Assembly: GCF_028279465.1 (NCBI RefSeq)
Contig: NZ_JANQNS010000008.1
Span: 186,001-250,000 of the forward strand
Reading direction: 5' to 3'
Length of the DNA stretch: 64,000 nt
From: Parasphingopyxis sp.
Lineage (GTDB): Bacteria > Pseudomonadota > Alphaproteobacteria > Sphingomonadales > Sphingomonadaceae
Both the position numbers and the translations under genes were made by a program. The notes under the pieces were generated by a model. The model did no database searches and was not told where the DNA came from. It was given only the letters and a program-made list of their open reading frames with translations. Shown here in pieces: positions 27,648 through 37,200 of this stretch; positions within the stretch are counted from its first letter, which is position 1; each line of letters opens with the position of its first letter.

Positions 27648-28829
27648 ATGTCCATTGAGAATCAAAAGCCGTCCACCATTGCCGTCTGGGGTGGTGAAGA
27701 AAAACCACTGGCATTCGGTGCAGCCCAAGTGCCGATCGTGCAGAGCGCACCTTTCGCCTATCGTGATTTGGACGAATGGGCGGCCGTGGCGCTCAACAAG
27801 GCGCCAGGCCATATCTACAGCCGAAACACCAATCCGACTGTCGGCGTTTTCGAAGAAAAGTGCCGTCTGCTGGAAGGCGCTGAGAAGGCGATCGCCTTTG
27901 CCAGCGGTATGGCGGCCATCTCCAATTCGCTATTCGCTTTCCTGCGTCCCGGAGACCGGGTTGTGTCGGTCAAGGACACCTATGGCGGGACCAGCGTGAT
28001 CTTCCTCAACATCCTTCCCGAAATGGGCATCGATGTCGATCTGGTCGATACGTCGGATGGCGACGCGATCGACGCGGCAATTGCGAAGGGTTGTAAGATA
28101 GCCTATCTCGAAACGCCCACCAACCCGACCTTGAAGATCATCGACCTCGACCGCGCTATTGCCTCGGCCAAGCGCGCCGGCGCAATGACGATCGTGGATA
28201 ATACTTTCGCCACACCGATCAATCAGAGCCCGATCGCGATGGGCGCCGACCTAGTCGTTCACAGTGCGACCAAATATCTGGGCGGCCATGACGACGCGAT
28301 GGGCGGCGTGTTAGCGGGACGCGAGGATCTGGTGCGCCAAGTGTATCAGTATCGCGAGATCTGCGGCGCTCTCTTGCCTGCGTTTTCCGCCTATCTGCTG
28401 CTGCGCGGCATGAAGACGCTCGATCTGCGGGTTCAGAAGCAGAACGCTACCGGCATGGCAGTCGCCCGCTTTCTCGACGGACATGAGAAGGTGGAGAGCG
28501 TCTTCTATCCAGGCCTGGAAACGCACGACAAACATGATGTGGCCAAGCGTCAGATGCGCGGCTTTGGCGGGATGCTCAGCTTTGCGATCAAAGGCGATTT
28601 CAACACGCTAAAGACATTCATTGGCAAGCTGGAATATGTCCATCGCGCGGCTAGCCTGGGTTCGGTGAACACGTTGATCGGCCCGCCCGCAACCACCAGC
28701 CATGTCGAATGCACGGCGGAAGAGCGTGCTGCGCTTGGTATTCCCGAAACGCTGCTGCGCTATTCTTGTGGTATCGAAGACGCAGACGATCTTATCACGC
28801 AGCTAGACCGGGCACTGGCAGCCATCTGA
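27648..28829 (+). CDS. Cys/Met-metabolism PLP enzyme (cystathionine gamma-synthase / gamma-lyase family)
   Basis: A 393-residue fold-type I PLP enzyme. Visible features are YSRNTNPTVGVFEEKCRLLE, the stacking aspartate in IVDNTFATP (residue 184), the Schiff-base lysine in HSATKYLGGHDD (residue 209) and SLGSVNTLIGPPA near the substrate carboxylate site. The family carries out gamma- or beta-elimination and replacement on amino acids with a leaving group. The ATG at 27648 has a purine-rich ribosome binding site and is preferred to one six codons upstream. It heads an operon with an ornithine-cyclodeaminase-like and a threonine-dehydratase-like gene, so it probably releases a 2-oxo acid or imine from a modified amino acid rather than making methionine. 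Confidence 0.9.
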   Translation: MSIENQKPSTIAVWGGEEKPLAFGAAQVPIVQSAPFAYRDLDEWAAVALNKAPGHIYSRNTNPTVGVFEEKCRLLEGAEKAIAFASGMAAISNSLFAFLRPGDRVVSVKDTYGGTSVIFLNILPEMGIDVDLVDTSDGDAIDAAIAKGCKIAYLETPTNPTLKIIDLDRAIASAKRAGAMTIVDNTFATPINQSPIAMGADLVVHSATKYLGGHDDAMGGVLAGREDLVRQVYQYREICGALLPAFSAYLLLRGMKTLDLRVQKQNATGMAVARFLDGHEKVESVFYPGLETHDKHDVAKRQMRGFGGMLSFAIKGDFNTLKTFIGKLEYVHRAASLGSVNTLIGPPATTSHVECTAEERAALGIPETLLRYSCGIEDADDLITQLDRALAAI

Positions 28830-28852
28830 TCGAAGAGATGGAGCGAGAGAGA

Positions 28853-29845
28853 ATGGAGGGCGATGCGCGCAAGGTCCTGATCCTGAAAGAGCAGGAGTTA
28901 CGCACCCTCCTCCAGCCAAGCCGTGATCTTGTCGAGCAGATTGCGGACGGCTTTGCGACGCTGAGCGCTGGCGGCGTTGACATGCCGCCGATCCAGCACG
29001 TTACTGTCGGCAAGACAGGTGACATTGATATCAAGTCCGCACATGTCGAGGGGATTGATGTCGTTGCGGTGAAGGTGGGGGCCGGCTTTCCGGGCAATCG
29101 CGCGCTGGGCCTGCCGACTTCTCCCGCCATGATGGTCGCGATCGATGCGCAAACGGGGATCTGTCGGGCGCTGCTGCTCGACAATGCCTATCTTACCGAT
29201 CTGCGCACCGGGCTGGCAGGCGCAGTTGCCGCCGATGCGCTGGCCAATACCAGTCCCGCACGTGTCGGTATGATCGGAGCGGGCGTACAGGCACGACATC
29301 AGTTGCAGGCCATTGCGCTCGTGCGAGAAATCGCCTCGATCACTATATGGAACCGCAGCGAAGAGCGCGCGCGCGAACTCGCTCGCGAATGGCAACAGAC
29401 TTATGGCAAAGAGGTGACGGTCGCCCGCGACATTAAGCAGCTATGCGCTAGCAGCGACCTTATTGTGACCACGACAATGGCACGCGAGCCGGTGTTGGAG
29501 GGCAGATGGCTGCGTCCCGATACACATGTCACCGCTGTCGGGTCGGATTTGCCAGGTAAGCGCGAACTGGATGGCGACGCGCTGGCGCGCGCCAGCCTGG
29601 TGGTAGCCGACCGGCTGGAGCAATGCCGCGCCAATGGGGAACTGCAGTGGATCGACGAAGCATTCGACAGCGCCAGCTGCGCGGAGCTTGGCGACATCAT
29701 CAGCGGCAAGAAGCCCTTTGCGCGCAAACCAGAAGACATCACCATCGCGGACCTGACAGGGACGGGAATGCAGGATACGGTGATTGCCTCGGCAGCACTT
29801 GCTACGGCAGGGGCGCGCAAGGCCGGTCACTGGATTGACCTGTGA
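28853..29845 (+). CDS. Ornithine cyclodeaminase / imine reductase family protein (EutC- or BhcD-like)
   Basis: A 330-residue NAD(P)-dependent enzyme of the ornithine cyclodeaminase / mu-crystallin family. The substrate and dimer half contains VAVKVGAGFPGNRALGLPTS and the LLLDNAYLTDLRTGLAGAVA motif; the Rossmann region is VGMIGAGVQARHQLQA. It overlaps the following threonine-dehydratase-like gene by four bases (GTGA). The same gene pair occurs in hydroxyectoine use (EutC/EutB) and in the beta-hydroxyaspartate cycle (BhcD/BhcB), where the dehydratase makes an imine from a 3-hydroxyamino acid and this protein reduces it to the amino acid. ATG at 28853 was chosen for its GGAG; 28838 is the alternative. 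Confidence 0.87.
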   Translation: MEGDARKVLILKEQELRTLLQPSRDLVEQIADGFATLSAGGVDMPPIQHVTVGKTGDIDIKSAHVEGIDVVAVKVGAGFPGNRALGLPTSPAMMVAIDAQTGICRALLLDNAYLTDLRTGLAGAVAADALANTSPARVGMIGAGVQARHQLQAIALVREIASITIWNRSEERARELAREWQQTYGKEVTVARDIKQLCASSDLIVTTTMAREPVLEGRWLRPDTHVTAVGSDLPGKRELDGDALARASLVVADRLEQCRANGELQWIDEAFDSASCAELGDIISGKKPFARKPEDITIADLTGTGMQDTVIASAALATAGARKAGHWIDL

Positions 29846-30903
29846 GTGGCGTCGAGCCCCTTGGGCTTGCCGATATATTCGCAGCGCGCCGGCGAATTTC
29901 AGCGATTGCAGCCTGCACACCTTTGCGACGCGCCGAAGGTCTTAGCGACGAAACGGCCAGCGAAATGCTGTTAAAGCTGGAAATGCTGCAGCCCAGCGGT
30001 GCGTTCAAACTGCGCGGCGCCGCGAATGCCGTCTTGGCACGGATGGAAGAGGGACCGTGTGAGGGCTTCGTCACCGCCTCCACCGGCAATCATGGGCGGG
30101 CTCTGGCCTATGCGGCCCGCGCCGTCGGCAAGCGCGCGGTTGTTTGCCTGTCCGACCTCGTTCCGCAAAACAAATGTGACACTCTGGAGCGCATCGGGGC
30201 GGAACTCGACATTGGGGGTGCGAGCCAAGACGTCGCGACTGTCCGTGCAATGGAGCGCGCGCAGGATGAAGGATTGTTCTATGTCAGCCCCTATGACGAT
30301 TCATATGTGATTGCGGGCCAGGGCACGGCTGCGCTTGAGATAATGCTGGAGCGGCCGGATGTTGAAACCATCGTCGTTCCGTTGAGCGGCGGCGGTCTGG
30401 CGGCAGGGACAGCGCTGGCTGCGAAAACTATCAAGCCATCGATTAGCATCATCGCGGTTTCCAGCGATCGCGGACCGGCCATGCTTGCGAGTCTGATGGC
30501 GGGCGAACCAGTGGAGATTGAAGAAGAACCGAGCCTCGCCGACAGTCTTGGCGGTGGCATCGGATTGAACAATCGATGGAGCTTCGACCTGGTTCGCCAG
30601 TATGTGGATGAGGTGCGCATATTCTCTGACGAAGAGATCGCCGAGGCCATGCGCTATTTGTACGAAAGCGAAAAGTTGATGGCCGAGGGCGGTGCGGCCA
30701 TCGGTATCTGCGCCTTCCAGGCTGCCGATGCCGAGATGCCGGACGGTCCTGTCGTCATGCTCTTGACCGGTAACGCTGTCGATCCCGCGCAGTTCAGAGC
30801 GATCATCGCGGGAGAGTGGGAGCCCACGGCCCGGCCTGCCAGTCGTGCCACCTTTCCGCGTCGTTATTTCGTTGGATCATCTTCCGATCAATCTCGGTCA
30901 TAA
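29842..30903 (+). CDS. Threonine/serine dehydratase-like PLP enzyme (EutB- or BhcB-like)
   Basis: A 353-residue fold-type II PLP enzyme. The Schiff-base lysine is Lys 56 in PSGAFKLRGAANA, followed by the STGNHGRALAYAARAVGK cofactor motif and the phosphate-binding glycine loop PLSGGGLAAGT. It is shorter than biosynthetic IlvA and lacks its regulatory domain. Translation starts with GTG inside the stop of the reductase gene. In EutB/BhcB the product of dehydrating 3-hydroxyaspartate is iminosuccinate, passed to the partner reductase. Here the partner is the preceding gene. The real substrate is unknown and simple serine/threonine deamination remains possible. Confidence 0.88.
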   Translation: MSGVEPLGLADIFAARRRISAIAACTPLRRAEGLSDETASEMLLKLEMLQPSGAFKLRGAANAVLARMEEGPCEGFVTASTGNHGRALAYAARAVGKRAVVCLSDLVPQNKCDTLERIGAELDIGGASQDVATVRAMERAQDEGLFYVSPYDDSYVIAGQGTAALEIMLERPDVETIVVPLSGGGLAAGTALAAKTIKPSISIIAVSSDRGPAMLASLMAGEPVEIEEEPSLADSLGGGIGLNNRWSFDLVRQYVDEVRIFSDEEIAEAMRYLYESEKLMAEGGAAIGICAFQAADAEMPDGPVVMLLTGNAVDPAQFRAIIAGEWEPTARPASRATFPRRYFVGSSSDQSRS

Positions 30904-31152
30904 TCGCGTGATCTGAAGCAATTGGCGCTGCCCTCGGCTTGAACGATGCGTGAGCGTTCGCTGCGAACTCCTAACGCGCCTCCAGGCGCGGATCCGAGCA
31001 TACCAGCTATAAATTCCTTTGATTGGTCAACATAGCAGAGCAGCGTAGCTTCCATGGCTCAGTCGGTGATTACAACTCTGGGGGAGTTGTGACCGGTTCC
31101 GCACAGGGCCGAGCATCTGCTCCGGCTTGGCCGTTCGTTCAGGGGAAGCGAC

Positions 31153-33465
31153 ATGAAAAACCTACTAAACACGGTAGCGACGATTGCGGTCTTCACGGTT
31201 CCACAGGCGGTTGCGGCTCAAACCACCAACGAGAATTCGGATTCCGCCAACGCCGATGAGCCAACGGCATCGGCTGGGATTGTTGTCACGGCGCAAAGAC
31301 GAGAGGAGGGTATTCAGGACGTTCCCGTTGCAGTCTCTGCGTTCGGTGAGCAACTCATCGCCGAGCGCCAGATTGAGACGCTTGAGGACTATGGCGATCG
31401 CGTTCCCAGTTTCAGAACTTCGATCGGTTTCGAAGATTCGGGCATATCCATCCGAGGCGTCACCAATATTGGGGGCCAGGCATCATCGGTTGTCGTTTAT
31501 CAGGATGAGATTGGGATCGGAGACCTCGGCGCCGCTTTCAACCTGTTTGACGTCGAGCGCATCGAGGTTTTGCGCGGTCCGCAGGGAACCCTGTTCGGTC
31601 GCAATACCATTGCTGGTGCGGTCAACATCGTTCTCAACACACCGGATGACGATTTTGGAATAATTGGCGATCTCGAATTCGCCAATGGTCCGTCCGGACT
31701 GGCGCGTGCTGTCGTCAATTTACCGATTGCCGATGGTTTCGCGGTCCGCTTTGGGGGCTATGGCAGGATTTCTGACGGTTTTCTGACCGATATTAACGGT
31801 GCCTCACAGGATGATCTTCTGGAAGCAGGCGGAAGATTTGCTGCCAGGCTCACCACAGGCCGTCTAACCCTTGATGCATCGGTGATGCACTTTAACGGCA
31901 GAAGTGGACTTCCGACAGAGGTGCCGACCGGAGCAGTTTCGGTTGGCGTGGCAGGGGTTGGCTTCCCCGTGGGCATTGATGACGGTCAAGGCTTCTTCCC
32001 CGAAAATCGCAGCCGGGTGTCAACCAATCTCGATACCGAAAGAACCCGGGAGTTCACAAATTATATCGGTCGCGCCGAATTCGACTTCGACTTTGCAACC
32101 CTGATCCTGCTTGCGGGATATCAGACCAACAGTCTCGATTTGTCGGGCGAGGACTTTGATCGCACCGCGACGGACTTTATCGTTGTGGAGGATCGCGGGA
32201 CCTTTGAAAGGTTGCAAACCTATGAAGCCCGGCTGCAGTCACCGGGAGACGGCCAGATAAACTGGCTCGTAGGTGTCGCTCGCAATATCGACAGGACTGG
32301 GCGACGGGCTGCCTCCACGTTTCGCGCTGCTCTTCTTGAGCCTGTCCTGATTGGCAATGGGCTTCCGCAACCTGTCGCCGCAGCCATAGCCCAGGCGAAC
32401 TCCCCCTTTCTTGTCGAGGATTTCGTCGCACGCGGCGAGATCAGGTCGATCGCAGGGTTTGGACAGATTGGCTGGACCAGTGAAGATGAGCGCTTCTCTA
32501 TAGATGTATCTGGGCGATATACTCGTGACCGCGTTTTTTCATCGCTTGACGACCAGGCTCCCGGTTTCGGCGTGTTGTTCGGAGCTCCTCCGGCTCCTAT
32601 CGGGCTGCTTGAAGACTCAGAGGTGTTCGAAGCGTTTCAGCCGCGCGTCACCGTATCGTTTCAACCGAACGACAACACAAACTTCTACGCGTCGGTATCA
32701 AGAGGGTACAAAGCGGGCGGTTTCAACCTGAATGCCCAGAACATCCCGAACGCACCGACAACTTTCGGCGAGGAAACGGCCTGGAACTATGAGATCGGCG
32801 CCAAGTTGCAGCTTCTCGACAGGGCTCTAACGCTCAATATGGCGGCGTATCAGCTTGACTGGACCGATATTCAGGTTCGTTCGCTCTTCCGCGATCCCGA
32901 TACCCTGTTCTTGTTCACTTTCACTCAGAACGCAGCGAAAGCCAGGATCAGGGGGATTGAAGTCGAGGCCACTGCACGGCCAGCCGACGGATTGGAATTT
33001 GGATTTGTTGGAGCATGGAATGACGCCAATTTTGTCAGCTTTCCCGGAGCGGTCGCTGAAAATGGTCTGATCGTGGACGCTACCGGAGACCGGATCCCGC
33101 GGTCCACGGAATGGCAGTTTGCGCTGACCGGAGAGTATGAGCACCCGATCGATGACGGTATCGATGCATTCATTAGTGCGGAATATTTCTATGCCAGCGA
33201 CTTCACCCAATCCATTGCCTATAATTCAGAGCCGATAGCGCCGGGCTCCGAATTTGGGACGATCACGGATCGCATCAACATTGGCAGCACAGACTTCTTC
33301 AATTTTCGGGCTGGATTTCGCGGCGAACGCGTGTCTGTTTTCGCATTCGCGGAAAACATTGGCGCCAATGAAGTGTTTGAACTGCGAGTCGACAATTATC
33401 TGAGCGGATTCCAAGCCGTCATCAGGCCGGAACGTTACGGAGTTCGGATCAGCTTTAATTATTGA
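31153..33465 (+). CDS. TonB-dependent outer-membrane receptor (copy 2)
   Basis: A 770-residue plug-and-barrel receptor preceded by AGGGGAAGCGAC as ribosome binding site. The signal peptide ends PQAVAAQ; then come the TonB-box-like GIVVTAQRREEGIQDVPVAV, the plug (SIRGVTNIGGQAS, VLRGPQGTLFGRNTIAGAVN) and a beta-barrel ending in RISFNY, an aromatic end as in outer-membrane proteins. It is related to the receptor at 7890-10238 but diverged throughout. It lies upstream of the fumarylpyruvate hydrolase and maleylpyruvate isomerase genes, so it may import the substrate that feeds the gentisate branch. Confidence 0.94.
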   Translation: MKNLLNTVATIAVFTVPQAVAAQTTNENSDSANADEPTASAGIVVTAQRREEGIQDVPVAVSAFGEQLIAERQIETLEDYGDRVPSFRTSIGFEDSGISIRGVTNIGGQASSVVVYQDEIGIGDLGAAFNLFDVERIEVLRGPQGTLFGRNTIAGAVNIVLNTPDDDFGIIGDLEFANGPSGLARAVVNLPIADGFAVRFGGYGRISDGFLTDINGASQDDLLEAGGRFAARLTTGRLTLDASVMHFNGRSGLPTEVPTGAVSVGVAGVGFPVGIDDGQGFFPENRSRVSTNLDTERTREFTNYIGRAEFDFDFATLILLAGYQTNSLDLSGEDFDRTATDFIVVEDRGTFERLQTYEARLQSPGDGQINWLVGVARNIDRTGRRAASTFRAALLEPVLIGNGLPQPVAAAIAQANSPFLVEDFVARGEIRSIAGFGQIGWTSEDERFSIDVSGRYTRDRVFSSLDDQAPGFGVLFGAPPAPIGLLEDSEVFEAFQPRVTVSFQPNDNTNFYASVSRGYKAGGFNLNAQNIPNAPTTFGEETAWNYEIGAKLQLLDRALTLNMAAYQLDWTDIQVRSLFRDPDTLFLFTFTQNAAKARIRGIEVEATARPADGLEFGFVGAWNDANFVSFPGAVAENGLIVDATGDRIPRSTEWQFALTGEYEHPIDDGIDAFISAEYFYASDFTQSIAYNSEPIAPGSEFGTITDRINIGSTDFFNFRAGFRGERVSVFAFAENIGANEVFELRVDNYLSGFQAVIRPERYGVRISFNY

Positions 33466-33489
33466 GCGCGTGATGTCCGCGTCGATAAA

Positions 33490-33513
33490 CGGGCTGGCTA
33501 GGTAGCCAGCCCG
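33490..33513 (+). terminator. Perfect hairpin after the second TonB receptor gene
   Basis: CGGGCTGGCTA and TAGCCAGCCCG form an almost loop-less perfect inverted repeat 24 bases after the receptor stop codon, followed by CTTGTCT. It probably terminates or attenuates the receptor transcript before the downstream fumarylpyruvate hydrolase gene. Confidence 0.7.
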
Positions 33514-33614
33514 CTTGTCTCCAACCGCGTTGATCTGCAATTCGATGGCCGATGGCATCCCGGTTGTTCGTGCCGCGTAAATCTAGAGAACGAGATCAAA
33601 GGAGCAAAACCACA

Positions 33615-34301
33615 ATGGGCGATCTCTTTGAGCTGGCACCCAATCCGCGAGTGGAAATCTGCGACAGCTCCGATGTGTTTCCCGTCCGGCGGATCTATTG
33701 CGTTGGGCGCAACTATGCGGCTCACGCGGCCGAAATGGGCGCAGATGAGCGGGATCCGCCCTTTTTCTTTACGAAATTTCCCGACACCTTGCTGACCGGC
33801 AAGGAAAAGGTGCTCTATCCGCCGCGGACGTCAAATTATCACTATGAGGGCGAACTGGTTCTTGCGATTGGCAAGGACCTGAAAAACGGAACCCTGGAAG
33901 ACGCGAGCGATGTAATCTTCGGCTATGCAGGAGGGCTCGACATGACGCGGCGAGATCTCCAATTGGCAGCGCGCGACAAAGGCCGCCCATGGGACATGGG
34001 TAAAAATTTCGATCAAGCGGCAATCCTGACCCCTATTCGCCGCGCTGGGGAGGTTGATGGTGGACTTGCGGGCCGATCGCTCACGCTGGCTGTGAATGGC
34101 GAGATCAAGCAGCAGACCGACCTCGATCTGCTTATCTGGTCATGCGAAGAGATTGTCGCCGAACTGAGCGCCTATGTCACACTGCAGCCGGGCGACCTCA
34201 TCTTTACCGGCACTCCTGCAGGGGTCGGGCCGGTCGTGACTGGGGATACGATCAAACTAACAATTGATGGATTGCCTGACCTGACAGTGGAAGTGGGCTG
34301 A
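33615..34301 (+). CDS. Fumarylpyruvate hydrolase (fumarylacetoacetate hydrolase family)
   Basis: A 228-residue enzyme expected to split fumarylpyruvate into fumarate and pyruvate, the last step of gentisate breakdown. It contains RIYCVGRNYAAHAAEMG, the metal-binding stretch HYEGELVLAIGKDL (E-x-E type) and the C-terminal LQPGDLIFTGTPAGVGPV signature of the family. AAGGAG precedes the ATG at 33615; the open frame upstream is not conserved. The stop overlaps the next gene, a maleylpyruvate isomerase, by one base. Together with the gentisate dioxygenases they make a complete lower pathway. Confidence 0.92.
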   Translation: MGDLFELAPNPRVEICDSSDVFPVRRIYCVGRNYAAHAAEMGADERDPPFFFTKFPDTLLTGKEKVLYPPRTSNYHYEGELVLAIGKDLKNGTLEDASDVIFGYAGGLDMTRRDLQLAARDKGRPWDMGKNFDQAAILTPIRRAGEVDGGLAGRSLTLAVNGEIKQQTDLDLLIWSCEEIVAELSAYVTLQPGDLIFTGTPAGVGPVVTGDTIKLTIDGLPDLTVEVG

Positions 34302-34927
34302 TGGCCGATCTGGCCCTTTACGACTTCCCGCGCTCTTCGTCATCGTATCGAGTTCGGATAGCTCTGGCGCTCAAGGGACTGAGATATGAAAAGCGGTTGG
34401 TCAATTTTCGAGAGGATGAACAACGATCGGCGGATTTCCTGGCTCGAGCGCCTGCCGGCCTTGTGCCTGCCCTTCAAACAACCGAAGGCCAGACACTGAC
34501 GCAGTCCGTAGCGATTATCCAATATCTGGATAGCATCGCGGAGCCGCTGCTTTTTCCACGCGCAAATCCCCTGGATCAGGCGCAGATATGGTCGATGGTT
34601 CTCGACATCGCCTGTGATATCCACCCCTTGAACAATCTGCGTGTGCTCAATTATCTGCAAGGCGAACTTGCGGCGGATGTGGATGCCAAGGAGACGTGGT
34701 ATCGCCACTGGATTGCGCGCGGGTTCGAGGCACTGGAATGCCGGGTCGGCAAATTTGGCGGAAAATTCTGCTACGGCGATAATCTCACGGCAGTAGATGT
34801 GTGTCTGGTGCCTCAGATGTACAATGCACGCCGTTTCAATACAGACTTGGGTCCATTTCCAAAACTGGTCGAGTATGACCATTTCCTGCGCGAGCATCCT
34901 GCTTTCGTGGAGGCAGCGCCTGAGTGA
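34301..34927 (+). CDS. Maleylpyruvate isomerase (zeta-class glutathione S-transferase)
   Basis: A 208-residue GST-fold protein. The N-terminal thioredoxin-like domain has the zeta-class active-site motif FPRSSSSYRVRIALALKGL, where the serines activate glutathione, followed by TQSVAIIQYLDSI. The helical C-terminal domain has GDNLTAVDVCLVPQMYNARRF. It would isomerise maleylpyruvate to fumarylpyruvate, matching the adjoining fumarylpyruvate hydrolase with which it overlaps by one base. Maleylacetoacetate isomerase is the alternative, but the two gentisate dioxygenase genes in this region favour the gentisate pathway. Confidence 0.92.
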   Translation: MADLALYDFPRSSSSYRVRIALALKGLRYEKRLVNFREDEQRSADFLARAPAGLVPALQTTEGQTLTQSVAIIQYLDSIAEPLLFPRANPLDQAQIWSMVLDIACDIHPLNNLRVLNYLQGELAADVDAKETWYRHWIARGFEALECRVGKFGGKFCYGDNLTAVDVCLVPQMYNARRFNTDLGPFPKLVEYDHFLREHPAFVEAAPE

Positions 34928-34996
34928 GGATCATCGCGTGCTTGTCAGTCCTCAGGATATTCAGTACAGATCGTGCAGCAAGTTTGTCCACAAGGC

Positions 34997-36310
34997 CTAG
35001 CTGTTCGGATATGAACGAGATGGACGAAGGCCGACAAAGCTCAAGAGACAAATCAAGCTTGGGATGGCCAACAAAAGGAAGATCATCGCAAACTCGAAAT
35101 CGAAATACAGTAAGAGCGCACCGACCCCTGGACCAGCGATTGAGCCTATCCTGCCTACGCCTAACGCCCATCCGACACCTGTCGAACGGATCGCAGTCGG
35201 GTAGCAAAGCGCTGCAAAGGCATTCATCCCGAATTGCGCGCCAATTAGAGCGAATCCTGCCAGAAAGATGACGCCCAGGATCGCCGTGGGAACTTGCGGT
35301 GCAATGCCCAACATTGCGATAAACGCGGCCGCTCCAAAGAACGCAGCGAACAGAGCTGGACGGCCAAATCCCTTGTCGAGGCAGCGTGCAATCACGATGC
35401 CGCCAATCGCTCCGCCAAGGTTGAGCAGAACGGTCCCCATGAGCGCTACCCTTCGATCGAACTCGATGCTTTCAAGCAAGACTGGTAGCCAGCTGATCAG
35501 CAGGTACATCGACATTAGGTTGCAGAAGAAAACGACCCACATCAAAAGGGTAAGCGTACGACGGCTTCGTTGAAAAAGCAGGGCTATGCTGTTCTGGCTG
35601 GGCTTGGTCGGTCGCATATCCGTGCTGTCGTCCAGATGGTTCGGAACACTGCCGTCCGGTCTTCTCGTGCTCTCGTGTAAGTGGGTGCGCGCGGCGAGAT
35701 AGTCTGGCGATTCCGGGAGTAGTTTCCAGACCACCGGCAATAGCAATGCTGGCAATACGCCTCCCAGAATGAATATCGATTCCCAGCCATAGACACCGAT
35801 CATGTAGCTAGACGCCAAACCGCCCACTACCGCGCCAAAAGGAAAACCGACAAACATTAGCGTGACAACGGTCGAATGTATGCGGGGAGGAGCATATTCG
35901 GACGTGAGCGCGATGACGTTCGGAACAGCGCCACCGAGACCCAGCCCTACCAGAAAGCGCATGACGGCCAATTCGGTCAGACCCGTGGCGAACGCAGACG
36001 CTATCGAGAAGATAGCCATGATGACCAGTGAAATGAGAAGCGCTGGCCTGCGACCTATCCGATCGCCAGCCGCGCCCATGACCAGCGATGAAATCGTTAG
36101 GCCGAGCAGTCCGGCAGTGAAAACGATGCCGAAGGCCGACACCTCTATGCCCCATTGCTCAGCGATGGCTGGAGCGGCAAAGGCCGGGGCTTGAACATCG
36201 AATCCGTCCAACATTGCAATGATCCCGCAAATCACGAACACCCGCCATTGGCGCGACGTGAGGCGATCCGGTTCATCGGGTTCAGTTCGTGTATCTGACA
36301 CATCCGCCAT
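34997..36310 (-). CDS. MFS transporter, aromatic acid:H+ symporter type (copy 2)
   Basis: A 437-residue, 12-helix transporter. It has the AAHS signatures GAAGDRIGRRPALLIS and LLPESPDYLAAR, plus the opening DGFDVQAPAFAAPAI with the conserved aspartate of helix 1. The ATG at 36310 has AGAGGA at good spacing. It is encoded on the same strand as the dienelactone hydrolase and the second gentisate dioxygenase (gap 154 bases), and is likely to import the aromatic acid they degrade, possibly gentisate or 3-hydroxybenzoate. Confidence 0.92.
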   Translation of the reverse strand: MADVSDTRTEPDEPDRLTSRQWRVFVICGIIAMLDGFDVQAPAFAAPAIAEQWGIEVSAFGIVFTAGLLGLTISSLVMGAAGDRIGRRPALLISLVIMAIFSIASAFATGLTELAVMRFLVGLGLGGAVPNVIALTSEYAPPRIHSTVVTLMFVGFPFGAVVGGLASSYMIGVYGWESIFILGGVLPALLLPVVWKLLPESPDYLAARTHLHESTRRPDGSVPNHLDDSTDMRPTKPSQNSIALLFQRSRRTLTLLMWVVFFCNLMSMYLLISWLPVLLESIEFDRRVALMGTVLLNLGGAIGGIVIARCLDKGFGRPALFAAFFGAAAFIAMLGIAPQVPTAILGVIFLAGFALIGAQFGMNAFAALCYPTAIRSTGVGWALGVGRIGSIAGPGVGALLLYFDFEFAMIFLLLAIPSLICLLSFVGLRPSRSYPNS

Positions 36311-36464
36311 CGCTATTCCTCTCAAGAGGCGCACTACTCGGTGACGCGCCCTCGATACTTTTATCCGAGCCCGGCTACCGAACTGCGTCTCAATCAGTTC
36401 AAGAAGCCTATGTCCGAAGCGAGGATGCAGTGATCGGAGCGCGTGGCATATCCGCGCAGCCCGG

Positions 36465-37163
36465 TCATTTCAGGTTCTGGCCGAGGAATTCCGAAACACG
36501 GCGATTGGCAGTTTCATAGGCTCGTGCATCGAAAACATCGTCACGTCTCTTGTTGAAGAAACCGTGCTGTGCGCCCTCATACAGGAAGACCGATTTTTCG
36601 TCCTCGTTTGCGAGCAAAGCCTCGATTCCCTCCGCCACGTCAATCGGAACATGCTCATCCTGCGTGCCGACATGCATTTGAAATGGACAGGAGAGATTCT
36701 TCAGTTGCTCGTGATTGTCTTCCAGCTTGACGCCGTAGAAGGAGACGCATGCGTCGGCGGCACTGTTACTGGCTGCCAACACGCTGAGCTTGCCGCCAAG
36801 GCAGAAGCCGAGATAGGCGACTTTTCCGTTAGACGCCTCATGATCCCTGGCGAAATTCATGGCGGCGATGCAGTCCCCGATCGCCTTCTGAAAGTCGAGG
36901 CCTTGCATGAGCTGGAAACCCCTGCCGCGTTCTTCGTCTGAATATCCCAAGTCTACGCCAGGTTCTTGCCGCCAAAAGAGGTCAGGCGCCACCACGAGGA
37001 ACCCATCAGTCGCGAGGTCATCAGCAGCCGCGCGCATCGCCGCGTTCACCCCAAATATCTCCTGAAGCAGCACCACAGCGCCTGACGGGGTCTCCGAAGG
37101 CTGTGCGACATAGGCGCCCATTTCACCATCATCCGTGGCGATCTTCGCATTCAAAGCGGTCAT
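36465..37163 (-). CDS. Dienelactone hydrolase family protein
   Basis: A 232-residue alpha/beta hydrolase with the dienelactone hydrolase triad: nucleophile Cys in YLGFCLGGKLSVL, an acid in HVGTQDEHVP and His in GAQHGFFNK, plus the supporting Glu in LLQEIFGVN. Classical members convert dienelactones to maleylacetate, which would link this gene to the maleylacetate reductase at the far end of the island. Many relatives have other ester or lactone substrates. It lies 37 bases downstream of the second gentisate dioxygenase on the same strand. Confidence 0.92.
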   Translation of the reverse strand: MTALNAKIATDDGEMGAYVAQPSETPSGAVVLLQEIFGVNAAMRAAADDLATDGFLVVAPDLFWRQEPGVDLGYSDEERGRGFQLMQGLDFQKAIGDCIAAMNFARDHEASNGKVAYLGFCLGGKLSVLAASNSAADACVSFYGVKLEDNHEQLKNLSCPFQMHVGTQDEHVPIDVAEGIEALLANEDEKSVFLYEGAQHGFFNKRRDDVFDARAYETANRRVSEFLGQNLK

Positions 37164-37200
37164 TGGATTCTCACTTTTTGCTATGGAACAAACAGCCGCG

